Of a DNA stretch of 31,419 nt, positions 18,831 to 28,338 are shown one piece after another. Location: the IMG/VR virus record IMGVR_UViG_3300037502_000354, positions 1 through 31,419 of that record; one strand, 5' to 3'. The notes under the pieces were generated by a model. That model did no database searches and had not been told where the DNA came from. It worked only from the letters and a program-made list of their open reading frames with translations. Every line of letters begins with the position of its first letter. The first letter of the stretch is position 1. This stretch comes from a virus. The position numbers were made by a program, and so were the translations under genes.

Positions 18831-20309
18831 TTACTCCTGTTGTGAAGATAGTAAACCGCGAAGACCGGCAATAGGAACTAAAGATGGTTGTTGCGGAATT
18901 TGTTGTTGGGCAATTTGTTCTATAAGACGAGACACATCACGCTGACGTAAGGCTTCTGCTCCGCGTTTTGCGGCTTCTGTAACTGCCATCCCACCCACTG
19001 CCAAAGCACTACCGATCTCTGGGCTTGCACTAACTGTTCCAAGGTACGGGATAGAAGTTACTGGCCCACGAACTGCAAACCTTCCGGTAAACCGCAACAT
19101 CTGTTGAACAGTTCCACCACCTCTAGCGATACGTTTAATTTCGTCACGCTCTGTTTTAGAAAACGCGGCCATGCGTTTTTTGTTCGTGGCTAAATTTACA
19201 AATTGGTTTCTAAGAGTATTGTCTAACCCTGCTTGTGTCTGTTGCGCTGCCCGAGTTTGAGCAGCATCTACCATGTCCTCAATGATCGAAACTTTCCGCG
19301 ATTTTTGATAAACATTACGAGCATCTCTTAATGCACCTAAAGCAACACTTTTATTGCCTGCTGTTATGTCTTGAGGAGCAAGATTCCCAATAAGATCATC
19401 AAACTCATCTATTAAATTTTTAGCAATAAGTTGTTGTTCTGGGTTGTCAAATTTTTTACCTGGGGTTCTAACTATGCGACGCAACTTTTCTATATCCCTT
19501 AAAGTTTGCGTAGATTGTCTTTCATTTTCTAGCCGAGTAAGAACTTTAGTAATGTCTGGGTGTATGTCAGGATCAAATCCTTCGTCATACGCTTTGGTAC
19601 GCAACTGCGTAGACAATTTATCCATAAAGGCAGGGGTTATTTCCAACCCAGCATTTTCTGCCCGCGTATAAGCCGCGTCAGCCTGCCTGCGAAGCTGTTC
19701 CGCTACTGGAGCCTGCTGTGGTTGTCTACGCATCCCCGCAGCACCACCAGCTAGGACACCAGCCGCCATGCCTGCAACGGGGCTTTCCGTGGCTTCTGTG
19801 ACCTGTTGTGCAGTAGGAGCAGCGACAGCCGCCGCAGTAAGTTGTGTCCCAGGTGCTTGCGCTAACTGCTCAGAAACATTGCGCGAAACGGGACTGGTAA
19901 GTTGTTGCGCTGCCTGTCTTGCAAGCCCAATCTGGCTACCAGCACCAGCCATAGCTTCTGCACCAGCGCCAGCAATACGCTCTATGCGAGTTTCTGGTTC
20001 TGGCAAACCTAGGTTGGTAAGAGTCTGGCGCAAAGCCTGAGATGGTGGTGTAACCCCAGCCAAACGAGCAAATGGGTCTGCAATAAGGTTTGGAAGCCCA
20101 GCGATACCTTGTATTGCGGATCTAGCAGTTAAACCTAACTGCCTGCTGATCTGGGAACCCATGCTTGGCTCCGCTGCTTGCGTAGGCGCTTGCTGAGTAG
20201 ACTCATCGTAAAGGCGTTTAGCCGCAGCGTTTATTTCTGCCTCCGACATGGAGGAAGGAAAGGCTACCTGTCCAACATTCGGAATGTCAATAACGATGTC
20301 ATTTTCCAT
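18831..20309 (-). CDS. Internal virion/ejection-like protein (492 aa)
   Basis: This 492-residue protein starts VIDIPNVGQVAFPSSMSEAE, INAAAKRLYDE, an N-terminal region of a kind found in podophage virion proteins. Ala/Gly-rich hydrophobic segments follow (GVLAGGAAGM, SALAVGGMAV), then a long helical middle with many Gln and Arg. It fits a capsid-internal protein ejected with DNA. No enzymatic motif is visible. The ATG at 20309 overlaps the previous stop by one base (TAATG). Confidence 0.65.
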   Translation of the reverse strand: MENDIVIDIPNVGQVAFPSSMSEAEINAAAKRLYDESTQQAPTQAAEPSMGSQISRQLGLTARSAIQGIAGLPNLIADPFARLAGVTPPSQALRQTLTNLGLPEPETRIERIAGAGAEAMAGAGSQIGLARQAAQQLTSPVSRNVSEQLAQAPGTQLTAAAVAAPTAQQVTEATESPVAGMAAGVLAGGAAGMRRQPQQAPVAEQLRRQADAAYTRAENAGLEITPAFMDKLSTQLRTKAYDEGFDPDIHPDITKVLTRLENERQSTQTLRDIEKLRRIVRTPGKKFDNPEQQLIAKNLIDEFDDLIGNLAPQDITAGNKSVALGALRDARNVYQKSRKVSIIEDMVDAAQTRAAQQTQAGLDNTLRNQFVNLATNKKRMAAFSKTERDEIKRIARGGGTVQQMLRFTGRFAVRGPVTSIPYLGTVSASPEIGSALAVGGMAVTEAAKRGAEALRQRDVSRLIEQIAQQQIPQQPSLVPIAGLRGLLSSQQE

Positions 20310-21448
20310 TACTCAACCTTTTGTGTTGCTGGGTTATAACGGCGAACCCTTTGTGATGGTTGCCCAGGAGTTGCCGCTGGAGGCGCTGTAATATTTACCG
20401 GCCCAATTCCTGTGCCTTCAATTGCGGTTTTGGGAATCTGCTTAAATCGGTCATTCCATTTCCTTGCGATTCCGCGAGCCGCCCTTTCTTCAATGTCCAG
20501 TTGGCGTTTGAGAGAATCAGCAGAGAACTCAATGTTTCCAAGAACTGTTTTTTCCAAGAAATCACGGTCTTTATCCGTAAATCCTTGACCAGAACCAAGA
20601 CCAGAGGCTTTCACATTGTCTAGTGTTGCTTTAGCGCGGTTCGCAAACAGTCGTTGAGTATTAGCGACAATTTCGTTTGTGTCTTTTCCTGTTACACCAA
20701 GAGATTGACCAGCCGCCGCAATAAACAATTTTTGGTTGGCAAACTTTCCGGTAAAGACATTGCCTTGATCTAAAAGCGCTCTGCTTTCTTGAATTGTTTC
20801 TAACTGAGATGGCACAGACCGCGCTTGTTCTAACAATTTCATGTCTTGTTGAGCAGCTTCCGCACCTAAAGTCTCTCCATACTTTCTTTCTGTTCCCAAT
20901 TGAACATTTACCGTGGCTGGCGGGGTTACTGGCCGAACAATCGGCTCTACCTTACCTTGCGGGGATAACTGGAAAGTCTCGCCTTCTCTTGGCGTATACC
21001 CAGTCATCTTTTGGACTTCTTCAGTGGAAAGCGGGCGATACGCGCCTTTTGGCTCACGGAACATAGCTTCTGCCGCTTGCGTTGGAAAAGCCCTAAACCT
21101 ATTCTGCTCTTCCATCGGCAAAGAGGAAATGTAGCTTTCAAGCGCTTGTCTTTGTGCTTCTTGCCGCTGCGCTTCCTGTTGTTGTTGCTGACGCTGCCTT
21201 TGCATATCCTGCATCTTTTGTCCGGTCAAGATCTGTTGTAGAGCCTGATCTATCCCGCCCTGATAGCCTTGCATCCCTACAGGCAACGCTTGTCCAAGAA
21301 CTTGTCCAAGTCTCGGTCTGGGCTGGCCTGGAGCGCCGGTGGAACCTTGTAATAACGCAGAACCTAACCCGAGCAAACCCTGGGTCAGCGCTTGTTGCTG
21401 CGCCATTTTCTGTTGGTCTGGAGTGAGAAAGCCTAAAAGTCCGTCCAT
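20309..21448 (-). CDS. Internal virion/ejection-like protein (379 aa)
   Basis: This 379-residue protein has a Gln-rich first third (MAQQQALTQGLLGLGSALL, then a run of Gln/Arg near 85-105) and a helical middle with AEAAQQDMKLLEQARSVPSQ. The C-terminal half (ERAARGIARKWNDRFKQI) is Lys/Arg-containing. The type is usual for podovirus internal virion proteins. No catalytic motif is seen, so a structural or ejection role is inferred from position and composition. Confidence 0.6.
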   Translation of the reverse strand: MDGLLGFLTPDQQKMAQQQALTQGLLGLGSALLQGSTGAPGQPRPRLGQVLGQALPVGMQGYQGGIDQALQQILTGQKMQDMQRQRQQQQQEAQRQEAQRQALESYISSLPMEEQNRFRAFPTQAAEAMFREPKGAYRPLSTEEVQKMTGYTPREGETFQLSPQGKVEPIVRPVTPPATVNVQLGTERKYGETLGAEAAQQDMKLLEQARSVPSQLETIQESRALLDQGNVFTGKFANQKLFIAAAGQSLGVTGKDTNEIVANTQRLFANRAKATLDNVKASGLGSGQGFTDKDRDFLEKTVLGNIEFSADSLKRQLDIEERAARGIARKWNDRFKQIPKTAIEGTGIGPVNITAPPAATPGQPSQRVRRYNPATQKVE

Positions 21449-21452
21449 GTCT

Positions 21453-22883
21453 CTATCCTAGAAGCGATAATGTAGAAGGGGTAAGAAGCGGTTGGTACAT
21501 TTGCCGCAACTGCGCTGGAGCCAACAGAGAAGACACGCCAGGGGTGGTTGCCTGCCTTTGTAGTAACGCAAGTATTCCTGAGTAGTCTACAGTCCCCGCA
21601 GGCCTACCTGGAAGCCCTTGCTGTTGGGGTACTAGCGGATTCTGTCCCGCAGGATTCAGTAACTGATTAGCCGCGTTTGCAAGGCGTAGCGCATCTGTCG
21701 CGCTCATTCCCGATGTTGCCGCACCTGGTGGAGTAAGTGTATCTGTCGTAAATACAGTCTTACCAAGGACATCAGGGTTGTTGATAAAAGATTTAGGGTC
21801 TCCCAAGACAGGAGTTGCGCCAGTCGGAACAAAGCCGAGTTGCGTAACAGTCCCGCCAGGAACACCTACAGAAAGCCCTTGCGCCCCACCCATTGCCGAC
21901 AATCCTGGCAATGTAGGAATCTGTAACCCTTGACCGGCTAACGCAGTTCCTTCTGGAATAAGCGCCACCTGTGCAGAGTTTATAGGAGGAACGCTTAGAC
22001 CAGTCTTGGGAAAGGTCACACCATCTAATAACCCGAACGATGTTGCTGCCGCAGTTGTAGGTGCAATTGCCGTAACGGTTGGCGCTACAGGAGCAGCCAC
22101 TGGGAAAATAGTAGAAACCCCAGGAGTTCCGACTATTCCTGCGCCACTAGCCGCAGTGCCAGCAGTTGCACCCGTAGTAGCACCAGCGGTCGCACCACCT
22201 CCTGCTAACGGCCCAAATCCAGCCATGCCAGCAGTGCCAAGGCCGATAAGCCCGTAACCTACGATACTAGCCGCTTTCGCCCAACTTGCTGGCTCTTTAT
22301 AGGTTGAGTAATTAAGGTCTCCACTCGGTGCTATAAAGGCTTGAGCGTTCGGGCCAGACGATCCAGAAACATCCGTTACGAAGACTTTCTGACCGTCTTT
22401 TGTACCAATTCCCTGGATGCCAGAAAACTGAACATCACCGTACTTTGTGCCGAATTTTGATCCCAACTCAAACCCTTTTGCTTCTGGGATTAAGTTTTGC
22501 ACAACCCGAACAGGAATCAGAAATCCAGGCTCGTCTTCTTTGTATCCCGCAGCCTTTACATCTTGCAGCCACTTGTTTTCGTTCGGGCTTACTGCCGTAC
22601 TGTAATTGTAAAGAGTGTCGTATACCTGTTGCGGTGTGTACTGTTGTGCATACGGAGCGATCTGTTGCTCGAAATCAGCAGAAAGAACAGACGGGAAAAA
22701 ATAGTTTGTCTTGTTAGAAACTACACCCTTCTCAAATACGCTACGCGGTACGAAGTAGTATTCCTGGTTGTTTATGTCAAACCGGAAACCAGCAGTAGTG
22801 GGAGACTCCGCGCCTTCAGCTTGGAATTGCCACTCTGGTCTTCTGTAAACCGCGTTTATGTAAGGATTGGTTTCGTCCACTGT
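21453..22883 (-). CDS. Virion protein with Ala/Gly-rich hydrophobic middle (476 aa)
   Basis: This 476-residue protein begins VDETNPYINAVYRRPEWQFQ, has folded-looking segments with RFDINNQEYYFVPRSVFEKG, and a Gly/Ala/Thr-rich middle (GLIGLGTAGMAGFGPLAGGG) that could insert in a membrane. The C-terminal part is Pro/Gln-rich. I use a GTG at 22883, just after the stop of the large upstream gene (GGGG 8-9 nt upstream); a GTG at 22910 would overlap that gene. The profile fits DNA ejection proteins; the function is inferred. Confidence 0.6.
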   Translation of the reverse strand, partial: TVDETNPYINAVYRRPEWQFQAEGAESPTTAGFRFDINNQEYYFVPRSVFEKGVVSNKTNYFFPSVLSADFEQQIAPYAQQYTPQQVYDTLYNYSTAVSPNENKWLQDVKAAGYKEDEPGFLIPVRVVQNLIPEAKGFELGSKFGTKYGDVQFSGIQGIGTKDGQKVFVTDVSGSSGPNAQAFIAPSGDLNYSTYKEPASWAKAASIVGYGLIGLGTAGMAGFGPLAGGGATAGATTGATAGTAASGAGIVGTPGVSTIFPVAAPVAPTVTAIAPTTAAATSFGLLDGVTFPKTGLSVPPINSAQVALIPEGTALAGQGLQIPTLPGLSAMGGAQGLSVGVPGGTVTQLGFVPTGATPVLGDPKSFINNPDVLGKTVFTTDTLTPPGAATSGMSATDALRLANAANQLLNPAGQNPLVPQQQGLPGRPAGTVDYSGILALLQRQATTPGVSSLLAPAQLRQMYQPLLTPSTLSLLG

Positions 22884-22884
22884 T

Positions 22885-25188
22885 TTACCCCAAGAGACCA
22901 GCAAGACCACCTAACACCGCACCGCCGCCAATAAGTTCTGGGCGCGAGAAGCCAAACGCTCCAGATTGTCCTGCAATCATACTTCCGAGACCACCACCCA
23001 AAGCCGCAAGACCTAACGCGTTTCCTGCGGTGTTAGTTTGAGCCTGTGCCGGTGTCTGATACTGAGAACCCGCAAGCGGTGTCCCGTAAATACTGGACAA
23101 GAACCCACCTAGTTGCTGATAGGGAAGTTGTTGCTGGTACTGATACCGCGTGATCGCCTCTTGTAACGGTTGTGCCGCGATTGCTTCCCGAGCCGCACCC
23201 ACTTGCGCTAACTGTTGAGCAGGCAGGAATTGTTGACCATAAATCTGCGGGGCAAGAGTAGAAGCCTGTAGCTGATTGCGTATAGCCGCATCCTGCAAGC
23301 CACGCTCTCTCGCATAGTCCGTGTAAGCGATATTCGCCGCGACATCACCAAGCGCCCGAGAAGAGGCTTCCTGCGCCTGCCCTGTAATCCTTCCCATGGC
23401 TCCAGATCCATATCGACCCGCAGCGGAGAACTGACCAGCAATAGTCGGCAGGGTTGTCTGCTCAAACTGTTGCATGATCGGACGAGTAGCCGCCTCTATC
23501 GCTCTTTGCTGGAATGGATTACTTCCCAAGAAGCCGCCACCCGCAGTAAAGCCTAGCCCACCAAGTCCAGCCATGTAGGACTCTTGCGCGGCTTGCAATG
23601 CACTAGGTTGCGCCCGAGCAATCTGCTCTGTCTGAGCAAGAGCGTCTAAGGTCTGCTGGCTAGGAGAGACAAACATCTGTCCTGGGTAGAGACTCGGTGC
23701 TTGCTGGAGGAACAACTGTTCCGCACCACGCAAACCTAGTTCCAGGTAAGGTCGAAGCGTAGGATCGACCGCAGATTGACCAGTAGCAGTCCCGCGCAAT
23801 GCAGGAAGAGACTCAGGACGCAATCCTGTGGGTTGTGTAGCAGTGCCGGTAAGGAATGTCTGCGGCATAGCCTGTTGGCCACCTATTCCAGCAGAAATAG
23901 GTTGCGCGGCAATGTCCATAGATGTTGGAGTAGCCATAGGGGTTCCCAAAGTTGTAGCCATAGGCGCAGCGGTTACAGGCGCGGCAGTTGCAGGCGCGGC
24001 AGTCGTAGTGGTAACTGGTGCAGCAGCCGTGACCGGCGCGGTCATAGCTGTAGTCGCAGCAGGAGCAACAGGAGCAGTGCCTGTAAGGAAAGGGCTTTCA
24101 GCGGGTGTGGCGGGTTGCGCTACAGGCTGCGTAACCGCTTGTGCCGCTGGTTGTGCTACGGGTTGAGCCTGGGAGAGTAGTGCCTCTGGTTGCGTGACAG
24201 GTTGAGCCTGTTGCGTCTGCTGTGTTGCTGGTTGAGTTGCTGGTTGAGCAGGGGCTTGAGCAGCTTGTAACTGCTGCGCGGATATGTTGCCGGTGAGGAA
24301 GTTAGAAACAGGTGTCTTAGGAGCAAGATCGAACGCACCAAGAATGTCTTGATCGTTTAATGGTACGCCTTCAGATTGAGAGCGTTGAAACATCTCGTTA
24401 AGCTGAGTCTGGATCTGCGGGCCAAGAGTTCTAGCTTGAGCATCTATCTGCTCTTGAAAACCCATGTTTGTACGGTTTTGCTGGCGAGTAAATGCGTCTA
24501 GTTCTGCTTGTTCTGCCCTTCCAACCTGTTCGCCAATGGTTGACGATATTTGGTTGTACAAACCTTGCCCAAGTTGTTGCAATGCAAGCTGTTTCCGTTT
24601 AACTGGGTCTGAATGTCCCTCCCAAGTTGTAGATTGCCCTAACCCAGTTGTATCTCCTAAACTGCGGAACGCATTATCTAACACCCACTGTGGCACTGAG
24701 TTCATGTCCGCAGGGTTAAACTCCCACGGTTTGCCCGTGTTCGGGTTGGTCAAAACTTGGTTGAAATAGTTAAGCCTTTGTTGGGCAAGAAAAATGTCTT
24801 CTGGGTAAGGCTTTCCCTCTATCCCTGGGCCTGATAACCGAATCCCTACCTCTGTACCTCTTTCTGGGTCTGTATAACTTACCCGCGATCCAGGTGGATA
24901 CTTGCCAGCAACAACATCTTGCAGGGTCTGTTGGGCTGCTCTTGACCTGTCGTAAAAACTTTTTACAAACGGTTCGTTTACCGCATTGCTAATAAACGAA
25001 GTAAAGGTATTGTTGATCTGATCGTTTACCCGCTGCTCAAACGCTTGCCGAGCCTCTGGCGAATTGTATTTTTGGTTTAGTTGCTGATACTGCTGCTCTA
25101 ATCCTTGGCGAGCCTGATCCCATTGTTGGTTCAACGGCTGAAGTTTTGCGTCAAGGATGCTTGAGTAGATGTTTCTAAAGTCAGCCAT
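22885..25188 (-). CDS. Large internal virion/ejection-like protein (767 aa)
   Basis: This 767-residue protein has an N-terminal helical region (LQPLNQQWDQARQGLEQQY), a low-complexity Ala/Pro/Gln/Thr linker at about 308-425, and a C-terminal Gln/Ala-rich helical part (QRAIEAATRPIMQQFEQTTL, then YGSGAMGRITGQAQEASSRA) ending in Gly-rich hydrophobic segments. This C-terminal pattern occurs in podovirus ejection proteins. An FLTG motif recurs at residues 297, 367 and 445, bracketing the linker. There is no recognisable lysozyme or transglycosylase motif. It probably forms part of the DNA-ejection apparatus. Confidence 0.65.
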   Translation of the reverse strand: MADFRNIYSSILDAKLQPLNQQWDQARQGLEQQYQQLNQKYNSPEARQAFEQRVNDQINNTFTSFISNAVNEPFVKSFYDRSRAAQQTLQDVVAGKYPPGSRVSYTDPERGTEVGIRLSGPGIEGKPYPEDIFLAQQRLNYFNQVLTNPNTGKPWEFNPADMNSVPQWVLDNAFRSLGDTTGLGQSTTWEGHSDPVKRKQLALQQLGQGLYNQISSTIGEQVGRAEQAELDAFTRQQNRTNMGFQEQIDAQARTLGPQIQTQLNEMFQRSQSEGVPLNDQDILGAFDLAPKTPVSNFLTGNISAQQLQAAQAPAQPATQPATQQTQQAQPVTQPEALLSQAQPVAQPAAQAVTQPVAQPATPAESPFLTGTAPVAPAATTAMTAPVTAAAPVTTTTAAPATAAPVTAAPMATTLGTPMATPTSMDIAAQPISAGIGGQQAMPQTFLTGTATQPTGLRPESLPALRGTATGQSAVDPTLRPYLELGLRGAEQLFLQQAPSLYPGQMFVSPSQQTLDALAQTEQIARAQPSALQAAQESYMAGLGGLGFTAGGGFLGSNPFQQRAIEAATRPIMQQFEQTTLPTIAGQFSAAGRYGSGAMGRITGQAQEASSRALGDVAANIAYTDYARERGLQDAAIRNQLQASTLAPQIYGQQFLPAQQLAQVGAAREAIAAQPLQEAITRYQYQQQLPYQQLGGFLSSIYGTPLAGSQYQTPAQAQTNTAGNALGLAALGGGLGSMIAGQSGAFGFSRPELIGGGAVLGGLAGLLG

Positions 25189-25190
25189 AT

Positions 25191-25991
25191 TTACCCCACA
25201 ATAATGTATGCGTAAGTCTTGTTTGCCGTGTCGTTGGAGAAGTGCGTAATCACCGCTTCTCCCTTAGTCTGTGATGTCACATAGATGTTGCTATAAGCGT
25301 ATGGTGCTATGTACTGCACTGTGATGATCGCTGTAGGTGTTTCTGGTATTGCAGGAGTCACACCCGCAGACGCAGCCACCGCCGCAAAATGCTCAAACGA
25401 CACGCCTATGTCTGTCGGCCTCCAAGCAATCTGGATATAGTCGTTAGCCGCTAAATCGAAAAACACCATCGTCGCCGCAATCATCTGCGAGTCTGCGCCA
25501 GTAGACTTTCTCGGTTTAATACCAAACTTGCTGTTGCTAAGCGCAACATTGCTTCCGTTCTTCTTAAACCAGATGTCAATACTCTGCACATCATTTGTGG
25601 AGTTGACAACTTGTATAGAGAACTGGATCGCATACTTGCCCGCATTGCGGAAGTTGATCCGATCTCCGTTACTAAGATAAACCCCGTTACTCAGGTCTGT
25701 GGTATTCAGCCCAAGTATGTTCTCTGTTCCAATTGTGGTCGCAGCTTGGTCTGTCGTGTCTAGAAACTGCCCGTAAGGTGCTGAGTCTGCCTCTGCCTCA
25801 TTTGAGAACGGAATCAGCACAATCTTGGTATCTGGGCTTATACGCTCGTCATACAAAGTCGTAGAGGTCGCGTTACCCGTGTTGAGCGTAATCAGGCCGG
25901 TGTTGTTCGTCTTGCCATCTAAGACGAGGTTGAGGATCTCCGCGACTGCACGAGGATCACCACCAAAAGGAGGAAGCCTGCGAAACTGCAT
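25191..25991 (-). CDS. C1q/TNF-like jelly-roll virion protein
   Basis: This 266-residue protein has an N-terminal anchor (RRLPPFGGDPRAVAEILNLV, LDGKTNNTG) and a C-terminal jelly-roll domain with NGDRINFRNAGKYAIQFSIQ, VQSIDIWFKKNGSNVAL, AANDYIQIAWRP, a C1q/TNF-type layout seen in phage tail and appendage proteins. The N-terminal segment is shared with several aquatic-phage virion proteins. It probably projects from the tail hub or capsid. Its start overlaps the stop of the gp10-like gene by one base. Confidence 0.72.
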   Translation of the reverse strand: MQFRRLPPFGGDPRAVAEILNLVLDGKTNNTGLITLNTGNATSTTLYDERISPDTKIVLIPFSNEAEADSAPYGQFLDTTDQAATTIGTENILGLNTTDLSNGVYLSNGDRINFRNAGKYAIQFSIQVVNSTNDVQSIDIWFKKNGSNVALSNSKFGIKPRKSTGADSQMIAATMVFFDLAANDYIQIAWRPTDIGVSFEHFAAVAASAGVTPAIPETPTAIITVQYIAPYAYSNIYVTSQTKGEAVITHFSNDTANKTYAYIIVG

Positions 25992-27421
25992 TACCTCATC
26001 CCTTGCGGATTTATATCAACCTCCACGCCTATAGCGGTTTGCCAATTTCCAGACGGAATAACCCGTAAACGATGATACCGCCCAACTGACCGCAAGCCAA
26101 CCCTGTTCTCAGAGTTTGCAGGGACTTCTGCGCCAAATACACTCGTCTGAGCCAGATTAAACCGAGAGGAAACCGCAACGCTCGCGCTACCTCTGTCTAC
26201 GATGGGCCTTGCCAAGGTAATCATGGAAGTATTGCCACCAGCTTCTAGGTCGCCTGTCGTAATACTTGCGGTCTTGTTCGTTCCCTCGAAAGTGACGATC
26301 TTCGCGCCACGGATGCCGGCAAACACAAACTTGCCACCGAGCCACTGCCGCGAATCCAGGCTTACAGGGATTCCGTCTATAGAGGCGTAGATAGTGCTTA
26401 GTTGGTCAAGCGTAGCCGCAGGAGTCGCAATATCCGCAACACCGTTAATGTTCGTGTCTATATAAGACCACCGCTTTGTAATCCAGTGGTACACCAAAAG
26501 CCTGTAGGTCTTGTCTAGTGACGGATAGCCCCACATCACCAGACTGCGGAACGGATCAACCGCAGCAGACATTGTTTCGATCTGGGACTCATCCAGCGTA
26601 TCCCAGAAGTATCGGTTCACCTTCTCAGCGCCAATCGCCTCTACTTGCTGGCCATCGCAGGAATAAAACCCGTCATCAGACAAGAAGTAAGTTATACCGC
26701 GCCACTGCACGACAGAATTGGACTCGTAGCACCCAATGTTCCGCGTAATGTTGTCAAACTGAAATATAAGCGGGGTTCCGACATAACTCATGCGGATAAT
26801 GGACTTTTCTAACAGTACAAGTCCAAATTCACCGCCCGTTATCCCGACAACCTCACCGCCATCAGGCAGTTGTTGGAAGTCTGACTGCGTTACCGCGCTA
26901 CTTGCCCAGGTATTAGGGTTGTTTATGCCTGACCACCGCACCTCTTGGGGAGAATCTGCGGTATTTCCGACCACAACGAAGTCACGAACCACCGTAACCA
27001 GCTTGGCAGTCGGGGCAGATGCGTCTATGTTGTTAAAAGACAGGGTTGTTGTTGCCAGATCAACGTACTGGAGGGTATTCCCTTCACCAGCAGCGATCAG
27101 ATACTCACCAAATCGAGCAAAGCGCCATTTGTTTGTGGTCTGGTAGGTCGTGAGAGACACATCATCCAGCGACAAGTCGGCGGAATCCATCAGAAACAGT
27201 CGCGTACTACCCGCAGCAAACACCTTTGTGTTGCCATCAGGAGTCTTAGCCGCAACTACGTTGGTCAGATTCTGCGAGGCTGCGCCAGAATAGTCCTGCT
27301 CCTCTGGAAAAGCGCCATAACCATACGCCTTGGGGAATACATTTTTGGCGTTTGTGAGCGCCCCTATCACCCCTGGCTGGTCAGGAAGCCACTCAGAGAA
27401 GTCTACCCGCGTGATTGCCAT
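25991..27421 (-). CDS. P22 gp10-like phage stabilisation protein (beta-propeller)
   Basis: This 476-residue protein begins FSEWLPDQPGVIGALTNAKN, VFPKAYGYGAFPE, then repeating W-containing strands (KWRFARFGEYLIAAG, GGEFGLVLLEKSIIRMSYVG, VQWRGITYFLSDDGFYSC). These match the phage stabilisation family (P22 gp10), tail-accessory factors that plug the head-tail passage in podoviruses. It lies next to the adaptor and small tail genes, as expected. This is the best evidence for a podovirus morphotype. Confidence 0.78.
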   Translation of the reverse strand: MAITRVDFSEWLPDQPGVIGALTNAKNVFPKAYGYGAFPEEQDYSGAASQNLTNVVAAKTPDGNTKVFAAGSTRLFLMDSADLSLDDVSLTTYQTTNKWRFARFGEYLIAAGEGNTLQYVDLATTTLSFNNIDASAPTAKLVTVVRDFVVVGNTADSPQEVRWSGINNPNTWASSAVTQSDFQQLPDGGEVVGITGGEFGLVLLEKSIIRMSYVGTPLIFQFDNITRNIGCYESNSVVQWRGITYFLSDDGFYSCDGQQVEAIGAEKVNRYFWDTLDESQIETMSAAVDPFRSLVMWGYPSLDKTYRLLVYHWITKRWSYIDTNINGVADIATPAATLDQLSTIYASIDGIPVSLDSRQWLGGKFVFAGIRGAKIVTFEGTNKTASITTGDLEAGGNTSMITLARPIVDRGSASVAVSSRFNLAQTSVFGAEVPANSENRVGLRSVGRYHRLRVIPSGNWQTAIGVEVDINPQGMR

Positions 27422-27949
27422 TTAGATTTCTGTCCAAGTATTCGTTTCGTAGGGAACTTGCGTCCACTCTTGACCGTAAATATAACCAAGCGCAGTAAGC
27501 GCCCCAGATCCGCTTATAACGGCTCCAGACACCACGGTGTAGTTTGCCCCTGCCACAAGCGTACCAACGCCTGTAATGCTGGCTTCCGTGGAGAATTCCA
27601 CCCCTGCTAGAGCCGTGAGAGTACCGACACCGGTAATCGCCGCGTCTACAGTTCTGATCTTGCCAGCAGAAGCGGTGAGGTTCGCCGTACCAGTAATCTC
27701 TGCCGCTGCCATCAACTCACGGATGACAATCGCCGACAAAGATCCCGTACCGGAGAACTCAGCTTGCCTTTGTATCTCAAGAGATACGGTCGCAGTTACA
27801 TTGCCAAAGCCTGTAACGCTACCCGCACCATCTAGGATACAAGTGTCCGCAGAAGTCCAAATAGCGCTATCTAATGAGAACGCTAAAGAGTCAAGACTCC
27901 CAAAGGCATCTAGCTGGTCAAGATTCCAGGGGCCGCATTGGTCTGCCAT
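27422..27949 (-). CDS. Virion protein built from 20-residue repeats
   Basis: This 175-residue protein starts DQCGPWNLDQLDAFGSLDS and then shows six repeats with an exact 20-residue period. The [T/S]-G turn lies at 46-47, 66-67, 86-87, 106-107, 126-127 and 146-147, for example ITGVGTLTALAG. Each unit looks like two short strands. Such repeats suggest a fibrous beta solenoid on the capsid or tail. Its stop abuts the gp10-like ATG, and its start overlaps the upstream stop (TAATG). Confidence 0.65.
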   Translation of the reverse strand: MADQCGPWNLDQLDAFGSLDSLAFSLDSAIWTSADTCILDGAGSVTGFGNVTATVSLEIQRQAEFSGTGSLSAIVIRELMAAAEITGTANLTASAGKIRTVDAAITGVGTLTALAGVEFSTEASITGVGTLVAGANYTVVSGAVISGSGALTALGYIYGQEWTQVPYETNTWTEI

Positions 27950-28335
27950 TAGTCAAGGTTTGCAGTAAGACTTCCGGTGGAGATCTTCAGCACATCGCCA
28001 GAGTCAATCGTCTTGGACGTTGTGAGCGCCGTGTGCATCAGCAGATTGCCAGACGTAATTGCATCCAGCAGTCCGATGTGGGAGATGGTTCCCCAAGATG
28101 CCGTAGCCTGGGGGAAGGTCACATCCGCAGAGGAAGTAACGATTCCACCCGACGCAGTGGTCACACTCAGAATCTGACGGGCATAAGACCCACCAGAAAC
28201 TTCCGATCCTGAGTTGTCATCGGCAGGGTTTGAGGTATAGAGGCCCACATAAACAGTCGTGGGAGAAGTGTAGGAAACATTCCGCAAGACATGATCGAGC
28301 AGTTTGTTTTCCAGGTAGTTGCTAAGTTCAGCCAT
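27949..28335 (-). CDS. Tail or head decoration-like protein
   Basis: This 128-residue protein reads LSNYLENKLLDHVLRNVSY, TTVYVGLYTSNP, GGSYARQILSV, then TFPQATASWGTISHIGLLDA and GNLLMHTALTTSKTIDSGDV. This is a widespread phage structural family (NKLLDHVLG...PxxVYVGLY...W.T..H.G..D), usually annotated as a tail or neck protein without a firm role. AGGT precedes the ATG. Confidence 0.75.
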   Translation of the reverse strand: MAELSNYLENKLLDHVLRNVSYTSPTTVYVGLYTSNPADDNSGSEVSGGSYARQILSVTTASGGIVTSSADVTFPQATASWGTISHIGLLDAITSGNLLMHTALTTSKTIDSGDVLKISTGSLTANLD

Positions 28336-28338
28336 TTT

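Noticed and set aside
23776-24180. Ser/Arg/Cys-rich plus-strand frame in the ejection-protein gene
   Set aside because: It is the reverse reading of the Ala/Pro/Gln/Thr linker, so the bias is a mirror of that low-complexity stretch.
26945-27610. 221-residue plus-strand frame opposite the gp10-like and repeat genes
   Set aside because: Arg/Cys/His-rich composition typical of an antisense shadow, with no plausible start context; the minus-strand genes explain the DNA.
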